From: Rhyacichthys aspro
Lineage: Eukaryota > Chordata > Actinopteri > Gobiiformes > Rhyacichthyidae
Length of the DNA: 64,000 nucleotides
Assembly: GCA_036850595.1 (NCBI GenBank)
Contig: CM072159.1
Coordinates: 28,378,280 to 28,442,279, forward strand
Direction of reading: 5' to 3'
Positions 37,491 to 47,391 of the stretch are shown here, piece by piece. Made by a program: the position numbers and the translations under genes. Position 1 is the first letter of the stretch. The number at the start of each line of letters is the position of its first letter. The notes under the pieces were generated by a model that ran no database searches, had not been told where the DNA came from, and was given only the letters and a program-made list of their open reading frames with translations.

Positions 37491-37558
37491 GAAAGAAGCT
37501 CTCAGTGGTCTTTAAAAAGGTATGAAAACCTTTTTAAAGACCACTGAGAGTTTCTTTT
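37491..37558. ncRNA. Near-perfect 68-nt hairpin, function unknown
   Basis: A perfect 23-bp inverted repeat (37499-37521 and 37528-37550) flanks a 6-nt loop ATGAAA. The arm begins CTCTCAGTGGTCTTTAAAAA. In the plus-strand RNA the pairing extends to 31 bp (37491-37521 with 37528-37558) through two G-U pairs. The size is close to a pre-miRNA, but the loop is very small and the arms lack the usual bulges. Alternatives are a small fold-back repeat or a template-switch product. I recognise no known miRNA. Confidence 0.3.
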
Positions 37559-39589
37559 AGCACTGTGCATTGCAATAACAGGAAACAAAAAAGAACTGTA
37601 ATAAATACAGGATAAAGGGATACTTTGGACAATCTGTCTGAGGCTGTACATGACAGCGGCGTCTTGGTCCTCAAAAACATAGACTTTTTGAGGTCGGCCA
37701 AAGAGGAGTTTTTATTTTGTTCTGGAACTCGATGCTTTATCATGTAAACTATGAAGACAGTGACAGCCAGGTCCCAGAAAGTGATTGGCCACTGGTTTCA
37801 CACACAGTGAGTAGAAAAACAGTAGCAAAATACTGTGTTTCTGTGGTTCAAAACTAATGTAATGATTATATAAATATATCATTAGTAACAGATGTATAAA
37901 TGCATACAGAGGCTTCAGAGTTCATCAGCATTGTCTCAGAAAACCCCATTTTTAAAGTTAAGTATATTATTGAACATAAACATCTAACATCTGATTTTCA
38001 AAGCTCAAATTAAGCCTGTTCACACTGATCTGACCAAATATAAGGTAAATCTGGGCCACTATTGTGTTTACAGTGAACATAGCCTAGACATAAATACTAG
38101 AAAAACAAAAGTGGCATTGAGGTGGTACACACTTTTACACACACAGCGATTTATGCCTTCTTTTGCTCTGTATCATAAAAGATATCTGACAGTGTATTGA
38201 AAAACTGATAATACTTGGCATTGGTTATTTTCTGTAGCTCAAAAGAGTCTATGTACATTGCACTTAGTTCTGGACATGGTGCCTTTGATGGATTAAAACC
38301 TTGGAGCTGTGTGTGTGGAGTATCACTGAGGCAGGTGAGAGTTTGTTCATCCTCTGTCTGCCCAGTCAGACTCAGGTGACCTTTCTACTTCAAATCATAG
38401 CATGAAAGATGCAACCCGCTGCTGAATGAATCCTGGGTAACCTTGGCCCAAAGAGTAGGGCAGGCCTAAGTATAGCTGCCCACAGTGTGAGCGGTCAGGA
38501 GGTGACCACTGCTGCAGAAGCCCACCCTGAGATTAAAGCAGCCTCTCTCCCGATTCACAGACTGTTTGCATTTCACATCAACGTCATCAAAAGTTATCCA
38601 GAGCAGTTCAGTCACGTGACTAGAGGCAGGAATCGGTGTAAAATTATAAGAAGTGATGCAAATTGAACTGCAACACGGAAATGTAAATGTGCTACTGACA
38701 CATTGGCAGCTGAACTTGAAGTGAACCTGATCTTGTCTGAAATCCCACGCTACACTTTTTAGAGACACTTTCGGTAATGGAAACGCACCAGAACCATCCT
38801 GACCTGCACCGTACCTGCACAAACACGCCTATCCACAAGACAACAGGTAGTGGTACAACCGAATATTGTGCGCCTAGACTTTCCAAAGTCAGAGAAAAAC
38901 TAGGAAATATGAAGTGGTGTTGAGGCGCTGCTGGAGATATGAGGCGATGAGCAGAGGTGTCAGAGAAAGTTGAGCTTATCGGAAAAGATGTCAGAACTTT
39001 CACTGTAATTAAAATCCAGAGCCAGTGTCCTACTTTTGCCTAAGTTTGGCAGCAGAACAAATATTGTCCACGCGCCCAGTCGAAGGACATGATTAATGAC
39101 ACCGGCCACTGAAATGCAGACATGTATTGTTTTTGTTTGTTGTCTTTTTTCTTGATCTTCATTAGAGGTGAGGGTATTTTTAACACCATTCATTTTAACT
39201 CTCTCTGGCTCCAAAGGTGGATCTAAACACAGCAGGATCTGATGACAGGACGAATCCTTACTCAGGTGAAATCCAGAATCAAAAGAGAATGTTAAATGAG
39301 TGTTTATTGGTTTAATTAAGGAGACTTCTCTGTGTGAAGTCTGCAGAAAAATAATAAAACGAAAGTTTGTTTATTTACTTATTTATCTAATAAACTCAAA
39401 CAAAGCATTTTTTCGTAACAGCTGTCTCCTGTTTTAGTCTTTGATTCTCTTTTTGTAGAAGAGAGTCCCTAAAAGGAAGGAAACTACTGCAGCTTTCTGA
39501 ATTTAAAGTAAAACTGGAGAAAACAAAACAAAACAAAAAACAATAACACATTTATTCTTTATTGCAGTTCATGCCAACACAGCTACAAG
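37559..39589. other. Non-coding intergenic DNA, no gene seen
   Basis: Mixed AT-rich DNA. The stretch 38460-39240 is more GC-rich and open in several minus-strand frames (up to 118 codons). I see no splice-bounded exon or domain there. An AAAAC-type simple repeat lies at about 39520-39540. Confidence 0.45.
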
Positions 39590-40206
39590 TTCACCACTAA
39601 AATATTTTACTTGGCACTCAAAACATTACGTTCTAAAAATAACCCGCAATAGGCGAAATCCACAAAGTAGTCAGCTTTATTTTTTACAATTATTTTATAT
39701 GTTTTAAGGCTGTAAAACCCCTCACCACACACTTTATACACTTTTCTCAGACAGGCATTAACATTTTCTCACATTTCTCTCTTGTTTAAACACTCTCAAA
39801 GTTCAAACCTTAGCATCTTCCTCTGTCTTTTGGGTGCGACCGCAGGTGCCTTTGTCGGTGCAGAACGTTTCGTCGACATTGTGGGTTTTGTCGGCGAGAA
39901 AACTTGAACATACAGCACTTCAGAGTCACACTGCTAGCGATCCAACATTTATGTAAATTTGGCCGAACGCATTCTGTACTGTACAGGAGACACGGCACGG
40001 AGGAGATTGATTGACAATGGTCTACAGTCCCTTAGCCAATCAGGACGCAGAACACAATGGTCTACAGTCCCTTAGCCAATCAGGACGCAGAACACAATGC
40101 ACTTTCATACGCAGTAAAAAAAAAAGCATGCAAAATTGCACACAAAAAATCTGCCAAACAGCAAGACCGCGAAAGGTGAACCACGTTATAGCGAGGGACA
40201 ACTGTA
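39590..40206 (-). mobile_element. Tigger/mariner-like DNA transposon remnant (non-autonomous)
   Basis: Read on the minus strand the right terminus is CAGTTGTCCCTCGCTATAAC, preceded by TA (40205-40206), as expected for a TA-targeting Tc1/mariner-pogo element. The GGTTCACCTTTCGCGG stretch and the internal GGCGAAATCCACAAAGTAG are familiar parts of a common fish family. It contains a 40-bp tandem duplication (40014-40099). The left inverted repeat was not located, so the left boundary is approximate. No transposase frame remains. Confidence 0.5.
40014..40099 (+). repeat. 40-bp tandem duplication
   Basis: Two perfect copies of a 40-bp unit start at 40014 and 40054, and a partial third copy (ACAATG) follows at 40094. 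The unit begins ACAATGGTCTACAGTCCCTT and contains the CCAATCAGGACGCAGAACAC word. It lies inside the Tigger/mariner-like remnant. Confidence 0.9.
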
Positions 40207-42263
40207 CCCCACTTCCAGATTTACCCTTTGAGATTCAGTTGAATCTAAATTAAAGTGAAATATGGTTTGGCGCTGGGAGGTAAAACAATTAAAAAAGTGC
40301 AGAAGTCAACCAATGTTTTGTAGCTTAACACTGATTTTTTGGCTTTGAATGATGCAGAAATTGTCTCAAACTAACAGAAACATGAGGAATGGGATTTCTG
40401 TGTCTATCAGTAAATATGTCTTTGGTTTCCCAGCCTGTTTATCTATGTATGAAAAGATACAGGAGACACACACACACAAACACATTTTAGCTGTGTCTGA
40501 ACAGTTTGTCCCTTGAGTTCCTGCCAATATGAAGCCGAAGTCTTACCTCTAAACCGTGTGAGTAATGTTTCCAGTGGCTCGGCAGTGCCAGCTGGGTGCA
40601 CGCTGTAGCATTGTGCTTGATGATTGTGTGTGGTGTCCTTGTTGTTTCTGGTCTCATTTGTTATGCCGTTTGTGCTCCACCACTTCTGTTTTGTCTCGCC
40701 TGCTCGTGCCTGTCCTACTTTACCGTCTCCTTCAATGTTACTGTTTTATAAGACAGTCACCAACTTCGTCTGGTTGGAGCAGGAATGTTGGCTGATTATC
40801 AAAGGGAATTATTTGACATTAATATTAAGATGAGCCCCTAATAATAGTGGCACCACAGTCAGATCTAAGTCATTTTTAATGTTATTTTCTCTGAACAATG
40901 CATTAAGGTCTGAAAGGTTGCTTGATTCTTTTCTGAGTTTACATGTTCTGTGTCTGTCCAGGTTTTTTTTTTGGTGTCCCCTACCACCAAAGAAAATGTA
41001 CTACAGATCCCTTATTACTGAGTTTTCTGGGCCTTTTTGAAGTCAGCATTAGTTTCAGATAATGCCAGATTGGATCGGCAATTAACAATCTACAATCATT
41101 GACCAGAAGGTGGAGGCAAATCAGTGAAACAAACTTCTGTTGTTTGGACAAATGAATGTGTGTGCACCAATCCATTCCTGTCCCATTTTAGTTTCTGACA
41201 CGGATGACACTTTTGGCGTTTGTTTTTGTTAAGCATCCATTTAAATATCCTCCTTTGCACAAGGGCCTGTTCCTCACAGATATTTTTGTGACAATTTTAG
41301 CTGCAGTGTGTCTTATCCAGTCAATAGTTAGACAGTTGTGGAGCGTGAACTGGAAAACGATGAACAAGGCATACAGATAAAATGTAATTAACAATCATTA
41401 ATTTAGTCTTATTCAAACTGCACTGCTCTGTTTGGTTAAAACAGTCCAAGGTCAACTTATAGACTTCCATTTGAAAGTCTAAAACAGTTGCCCCTAAAGA
41501 AATATGTTTTTTGTGCCAAAGAAAGTTAGCTTTTTCTACCAAAGACCATTTCCCAGTATAATCATCAAAGCTTCAACTCATTTGTAGTGTTAATTTCTTC
41601 AAACACAGATTTTACGAGCAGTGCTGGTTGGTTATTAATAGCCTCATGAAGGACAAGAACGAAACAAGGACACATTTAAGACAGAGCCTGTTGGTTTGAG
41701 ATATGTTTTTCCCACATACATGTAATGAAGCTACTGTTTCTGACCGCGACCTTGTTTACGAGTTTGATTTTTGGGTGTAAAATTGAATATGAAGATGACG
41801 TATTGATTTGAATGTGACCAACAGAATCAATGGAGCAGATCATGTTGATAAGGATCGTAGTCAATGATAGTAAGAGATTCTCCAGACACTGACAAAAGAT
41901 TGATCCGGGGAAGCTCTTTTATACCTTATTTCATAGTAGATCACTGTCAGTGCAACAGAATTAAGCAAAAAGAAGTGAGTCCATATATTTGGTTTCCCAC
42001 TCACTGTCAATAAAGAGCATATGAGTGGGATGCATGGCATTTTGGCAGTAAGGAGACTTTAACTGTGACACATCACTGCCTTAAACAAAAAACCTTGGAA
42101 ACACATTATTTGAGTCTCATTATTTGATGCCACAATGAGACACTTTCTGTGATATATGCTCCTTGTTCCAAAAAGACATGCCACACAAGCTCTTTTCACA
42201 TTTGTTTAAATATAGACAAGTATAGAACATCACATTATTCTTGTTTTGCACACCTCTAACACC
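40207..42263. other. Non-coding intergenic DNA, no gene seen
   Basis: An AC microsatellite lies at about 40465-40482 and a T-run near 40963-40972. No splice-bounded exon, RNA gene or element ends were recognised. Confidence 0.5.
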
Positions 42264-42453
42264 TCATGGTTTCCTGTAACGTTGAGCCGTGCCATTAATG
42301 CTGGAGCTGTCGCGACCCATCTCACCTCTGTTACATCCGCCGTCGCGAGGACAAAGATGTGACCACATTTTGAGGATGAGGGGAGCCGTAAAGAAAGACA
42401 GGAATATCCCACAAAAAGTGAGCATAAAGACGGTGGGAAGGCCATACTCCACG
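42264..42453 (-). CDS. Possible orphan terminal exon, one membrane segment, unrecognised
   Basis: A candidate splice acceptor (CAATTGTTCTTCAG, ending at 42454) opens a 190-nt frame on the minus strand, which ends in TGA at 42266-42264. In phase, the peptide begins VEYGLPTVFMLTFCGIFLSF, continues FTAPLILKMW, then becomes polar and ends in RYRKP. It would be one hydrophobic helix of about 25 residues followed by a short basic tail. A strong internal donor (GAG|GTGAGA at 42326/42325) could instead make it a 128-nt internal exon. Third codon positions are somewhat GC-richer than the surroundings. I recognise no family and found no partner exon in the window. Other frames are also open here, so it may be chance within a GC-rich conserved element. 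Confidence 0.3.
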
Positions 42454-44544
42454 CTGAAGAACAATTGTTACTTGTAGCTCAGTATCAGTTAAATAGTAGT
42501 GAAAGAAAGACATAATTTACATGAATCTGAAGTCAATATTCAGGTGTGTATGAAATATAAAATGAATTTTAATCAAACTTTGAAATGTCAAAAAGAAGAT
42601 GCATTCAAAATATGTGCATTTCCTTTAGCTGCCAAAAAGTGAGTCAACTTTATGTAAAACAGTATATTTTATATGGTCTATAGTTTTTAGGGAGTTTTCT
42701 GTGGAAACTTATTGTATCCTTGGTCTTTTCCCTCTAACATCCAGAAAGGTAGAAGATATGCTCTGGTTTTAAATGATGCAGTGAGGGTCAAACCTCGAAG
42801 GTGAGAATTTGTAGTTTTTACATTTGCTTTCTCAGTGAAACACCTGGAAGACAAGAAACGTCTGTCTCCGCTGCCCACCAGCGTTTGGAGGGATTAATAA
42901 TCAGTCTGTGGACACTGGACAAAATGATGAGGAGACAACCCTGGACTGAGTTTGTTCAAAGAGAAAACCCAGAGAGAAGGAAGAAAGAGTGGATTTATGA
43001 CATTAACCCTACGTCCCTGTCTCTGTCCTCAAGTGAATATAGGGAATATCAAGGACTGTCTTTCACATAAATCACATCTTTAATGAATAGTTTTCTGAAG
43101 TGACATACGACGGCAAAACTAGCTAGTGTTACTTAACCATCTTAAGTGTTCGACCTTTTCTACAGACTGAAATACAGAGGAGGAGGCTGTATAATCTCAA
43201 GTAATCAGAACTTGTACTTTATGTTCAGATGAGTGCTTTTTCAAACGGAAGGGAAATGAACCCACTGGTGCTGCTTCTGCTGTGTCTTACCCTCCAAGGC
43301 ACTGCAAATATTACATGATTGAAAACTATGAATAGCTTTACCCTCACTTCATTCTATAGATGTACTGTATGTTTCCAGGCACTGCAAGCAGGGAGCATTC
43401 ATTAACCTTTACACAGTTTTATGTTCAAGGCAGATTTCATTTAATAATTGTCCTGCCTTTAAAACGACTACTCAATGTGACAGCAGTGTGTAAAGTTGAA
43501 GACAAAATACAATGAGTGTCTCCTTTCATTTCACACAAACCAAAATTCACCTCAATAAAAACGTGCCTCTATAAATAACTTCCCTGTGGTATTAGACTGT
43601 GGGACGGCAGACAAAACCGAGCTAAGAGTGCCCTCTATGTGCAGCTCTCTGCTCGTGTGTCTTCAGTGAGACACAAAGTCACACAGCAACGCTCTCCTGC
43701 ACATTACTTTTTTGCACTGTCAAAGAGCTCAAAATCATTTCAGCTTCCCTTTTTTAACCGAATGAGACACTGTGTTTCTTCAATATGCAGAGCGTCTGAG
43801 GTAAAATTCAGAGGGAGCCTCATGTTCCCGGTGCCCTCTGTAAGTGCAGTGTCATCACAAGTTAAATGGGAAGGCAGACCAGATCAAAGCACTAAAGCAG
43901 ATCTGCACTGTCTCACTTTATCTGAGCTAAAGCCAGAGGAACCCTGTCACAGCTTTGGATGCTAAAAAAACGGTTTTCCTTACGGACTCATTATTCCCTC
44001 CGGTTTTCGGCGGCGACGGTACACACCAGTCACGCCGGTGCAGCTCCAATGAAAGAGCGCTGTTTGAAGACCTGTTTGGTTAATACGTCAATTATGGAGC
44101 TATAAAAAGCAAGTGTCACAAACGAGTGTCACAATCCCAAAAGATCTTCACCCGGCGCAGTTTTGCAAACACACATTGAAAGAAATGTACTGAAGGAATT
44201 ACTACTAACAAGAAAACTGCACAGAGACAGGCATATGAGGGAGCAAGTAGAATAAATAACTGTGTCAATCTTAACTTTATTATAACCAATGTAAATGAGC
44301 ACAAACACATCATAATCTTATCATCTGAGCTTGAACCAAAGTTTTTGTCTTTGTCTCTGTCTAAGTATGTATGTGAATATCACATTTATTGTTTTGTCTG
44401 ATCTAGAGCTCTCTCTTTTTGATAAACAGCCAGATTGGGTGGTGGATGGGGCATAAAATCCAGGACTTTGATGTTGTGTACAAGCCCAGACATTTTGTAA
44501 CTTTATATATAATTTATAATTTTTACTTAAAAGAAAAAAACTTC
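42454..44544. other. Non-coding intergenic DNA, no gene seen
   Basis: No partner exon for the 42.3-kb candidate could be found on the minus strand. A small CpG-containing patch lies at about 43990-44080 (CGGTTTTCGGCGGCGACGG). The plus-strand frame at 43639-43965 (108 codons) has no recognisable feature. Confidence 0.45.
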
Positions 44545-44680
44545 AGGGGCTTCTTGGTGGCTCACCTGGTGGAGTGCACACCACACTCTTGGGCAACCTG
44601 AGACTGCTTCCATCTTAAGTATTTCCCCTCTCTTCCCTGTCTGTCTGCTTCAGATAAAGGAAAAAGGGACAAAAAACACC
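44545..44680 (+). mobile_element. tRNA-derived SINE (plus strand)
   Basis: The head begins GGGGCTTCTTGGTGGCTCAC, and an A-box-like GGCTCACCTGGTGGAG sits in the usual place. The B-box region is degraded. The body TTTCCCCTCTCTTCCCTGTC and the tail CAGATAAAGGAAAAAGGGAC match the layout of the minus-strand SINE at 22.4 kb, so both belong to one family. This copy is older or more diverged. No clear target-site duplication. Confidence 0.65.
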
Positions 44681-46600
44681 TCCAGTTCTCACCAATGGCA
44701 AGTATAAGACATCCGAAAAGAATATTATTATAGTAACAACAAATTGTTTAATACGGCAGATGCTTAGAGCATGGCACTGAAAATGATAAAACTTGTAAAA
44801 TATGTGATACTATATGAAATGATTACTTTTTCATATTCAACATAACTTGCATGTTTAATGTAATTCCTTGTGGTGGACTTGTCTCCAGTGGGATGAGACT
44901 CCTGTGAGAGTGGGATTATGTCTTCTGAGAGCATCTTCCTGACACTGAGCCGCAGCGAGAGGCCGTCGCTGAGTGGCAGGAGAACGAACAGACAGTTCTT
45001 TACTGCACAACCTGGAGCCGGAGCAGACAGATGTGTTGATATGCCATCTATAGCCGCAGGCCTTTTCTGACTTCTAAAGGCTTGCGCTGTCAAAATGGAG
45101 CGCCTGGGAGAGCATGACACAAAAGTTAAATGAAGGTTAAATGGGAGCACTTCAAAGTGGGAGATCTCCACAGAAAAATAACGGAGGAAAGGTTAATGTG
45201 TGTCTTGTTGAGGCACCGGAGCAGCTTGTAGCTTTTGGGCATGACGATTTGAGGTCCGGTTTAGGTCAGAACGCCTCGGGCCGCCGCTCGTTGGTTTGGT
45301 GCATATAGTTACTGTGCAGCGCGATAATGGGTTTAAACTGAGGCTTTAAACTGAGGCTTGAAGGCTCAGAGTTTAACTGTTATAGCTCCAGGAAACAAAC
45401 TGTGTACTGCTCTTGGATGTATTGTTTGACTGGATAGTGATAATGGTTTCTGGCTTACAGGCTTATTCTTGTATTATGTGAAAAAAAATTGTAGCCTTCA
45501 CCGATTTTCTTTTTTCTTCCATATCTTGTTGGTCCTTAGCATTTTATTCATACATACAACCTCAGCACTTCTAAATTCTCTGAAAAATGCTCTGCTGGAT
45601 TAAAGATTTTCAAACAAATGATCAAAATCAAACCTGATACAATGATGGACGCGTCATCTGTGCTGATTTTTTACTTACACAAACCAAGCAGCCAACAAGA
45701 GCAGAGGCAGTCAAACTGAAACAGCTCAGTTTTGCAGAGAACAGAGTTTGACACTGTTTTGAAGGTCAACCTCTGCGTTTAAACCCCCAACAGGTCGGCC
45801 CCTCTAGGGTTCCCTCCTCTTGAAACGTCTATCACAGTAAAACGGCGAGCTTTATTGTTCAGTCTTCTCCTGTTGACCCTTACCGCCCCATTAAAATCTA
45901 GCCTCGAACTCTGCCCGAGGGTCTCCAGCCATCATCGGCACGCACAGCCGTACCTCACTCAAAGCGCTGCATGCTAATTGGACAGAGGGGGGCGCGGTCT
46001 GCGGCTATGAATCTTTAAAATGTGGTTCACACTGGTTGCCAAGCAGAATTAATGACATTTATTATTACTGGTGGATTTGATGATGGAACTTTTTTACGCC
46101 TCTGCATCATTTTTGTTAGGCTTCTTGTATCTTCAAGATACAATAAATAATGTTTACCACACAGAATTAAGTGGGACATGAGCAACATGTTGAAATGGGA
46201 CTGTGTTTTTCTAATCTGTTGGACATTTTCCAGTAGCAGGGGTCAGGTAGAAATGGGGGATGGGACAGAAAGACCTCTAGGAGTTTATGTCCTTGAAGGT
46301 TTGAGTCTAAGTGTAGTTTAGTTTTGCATTTTGATATGTACTGAACAATAATATACTGCTTCCATTTACTCTGGATCTTGCAATGGGTTTGGCACATCAG
46401 GCAATTGCCTAGGGCTCCTAGCTGTAATGGGCTCCCCAGAGATACCAAATCATATATATTTAATAATAGTTGGATTCATATGAGCACAAATACCTGTATT
46501 TAAACAATAACTTTAGACTGACATTGAAAACGTTGGTGAAGACAACTGGTCAAACAGATACACCATGATCACCACGAGGCTTACGCGCTGCTAATCGGTC
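44681..46600. other. Non-coding intergenic DNA, no gene seen
   Basis: Complex blocks at about 44890-45110 and 45890-46020 may be regulatory. A 14-bp tandem repeat of the TTTAAACTGAGGCT type lies at about 45331-45360. The minus-strand 135-codon frame (44764-45171) has no domain or splice boundary that I can support. Confidence 0.45.
45890..46020. other. Candidate regulatory element with octamer/homeodomain site
   Basis: CGCTGCATGCTAATTGGACA (from 45965) carries ATGCTAAT, close to the POU octamer, overlapping a TAATTG homeodomain core. It sits in a CpG-rich, complex patch (GAGGGGGGCGCGGTCTGCGG). No coding frame fits. Tentative. Confidence 0.28.
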
Positions 46601-46683
46601 TGATGCAGCTCACCTGTGCACATTTGGCATGGCATATGTGTTATTGCCTTTCAGTGAATGACAGCTGCATCTTGCATTCTGTG
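46601..46683 (+). repeat. Left member of a direct repeat pair flanking the tRNA gene
   Basis: TGATGCAGCTCACCTGTGCA and the following about 80 bp align with 47306-47391 in the same orientation, with diverged spacing. The 705-bp offset places the tRNA-Leu gene between the copies. Confidence 0.55.
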
Positions 46684-47032
46684 GTAAATGTAAAGGTGAA
46701 AATGGCAGGTGACTCTTCTGTCTCTGCTGAAGCCTCGCTCAGGTCAGAAAAGCTGCTTCATGGGGCTCCAACCCTCGACCTGCAGATTAACCTTGGATTA
46801 ACACCAAGCACGTCTGTCTCATGTTTTGTGATGCATGCAACCTCTCACACTTGATAGATGGCCACTTAGTCAATGAGTCTTAACACCAGGCAGAGCAACC
46901 ATAGATTGATGGAGATTAACAACATTTACTGGTCTTCAGGCGTTATGTTAACATCTGGATGTGTACAATCAGACATCATAATCTGCTCAAGTACATTTTC
47001 GCGATGAGAGACAAGAGCAACATGAAACGAAC

Positions 47033-47036
47033 AAAA
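47033..47036 (-). terminator. Pol III terminator of the tRNA-Leu gene
   Basis: Four consecutive T on the minus strand begin 7 nt beyond the tRNA 3' end, the normal distance for RNA polymerase III termination. Confidence 0.7.
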
Positions 47037-47042
47037 TGTCAT

Positions 47043-47150
47043 TGTCAGGAGTGGGATTTGAACCCACGCCTCCATGTGGAGACCAGAAGTCCCTGTGTTG
47101 AGAAGGTTTCACCTTGAGTCTGGCGCCTTAGACCGCTCGGCCATCCTGAC
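47043..47150 (-). tRNA. tRNA-Leu(CAA) with a 24-nt intron
   Basis: The minus strand begins GTCAGGATGGCCGAGCGGTC and its 3' side ends TCCTGAC plus discriminator A, giving a perfect 7-bp acceptor stem. The A box is TGGCCGAGCGG and the B box is GGTTCAAATCC. The anticodon stem CCAGA/TCTGG encloses CT-CAA-G, so the anticodon is CAA (reads UUG). A 24-nt intron interrupts the loop after the base 3' of the anticodon, as in other vertebrate tRNA-Leu(CAA) genes. A long variable arm (TCTCCACATGGAGG) is typical of leucine tRNAs. Removing the intron leaves 84 nt. Intact stems indicate a working gene, not a SINE head. Confidence 0.95.
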
Positions 47151-47305
47151 AACTGCTGCCTCAGTGCACTCACCAAAAACACAAGTGTAAAAGCACATTT
47201 GACACCAGTCCAAGAGTGACAGGGCACTTAATGGTCTGCTAGTCATTAAAATAACCACTTACAGAACTACAGACAGCCACATGTCTCTGATGTTAGTGAT
47301 TAGAT

Positions 47306-47391
47306 TGATGCTGTTCACCTGTGCACATGTGGTATAGTTTTATGTGGTCTGATGCCTTTTAATAGGTAACAGCTACATATTTCATTTTAGA
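47306..47391 (+). repeat. Right member of a direct repeat pair flanking the tRNA gene
   Basis: TGATGCTGTTCACCTGTGCA with the following GATGCCTTTTAATAGGTAAC stretch is a diverged copy of 46601-46683. It lies upstream of the tRNA in the tRNA's own orientation. It could reflect an old local duplication of a tRNA-containing unit, or two copies of one dispersed repeat. Confidence 0.55.

Noticed and set aside
44545..44620. Possible second tRNA gene
   Set aside because: The A-box-like head does not fold into a cloverleaf, the B box is decayed, and a SINE body and tail follow.
44764..45171. 135-codon minus-strand open frame
   Set aside because: The middle is GC-rich but the frame has no domain, and no acceptor/donor pair delimits a plausible exon. 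At most a conserved non-coding block.
46380..46450. GCAATTGCCTAGGGCTCC stretch resembling a retroelement fragment
   Set aside because: Familiar-looking from vertebrate repeats, but too short and without ends to assign to a family.
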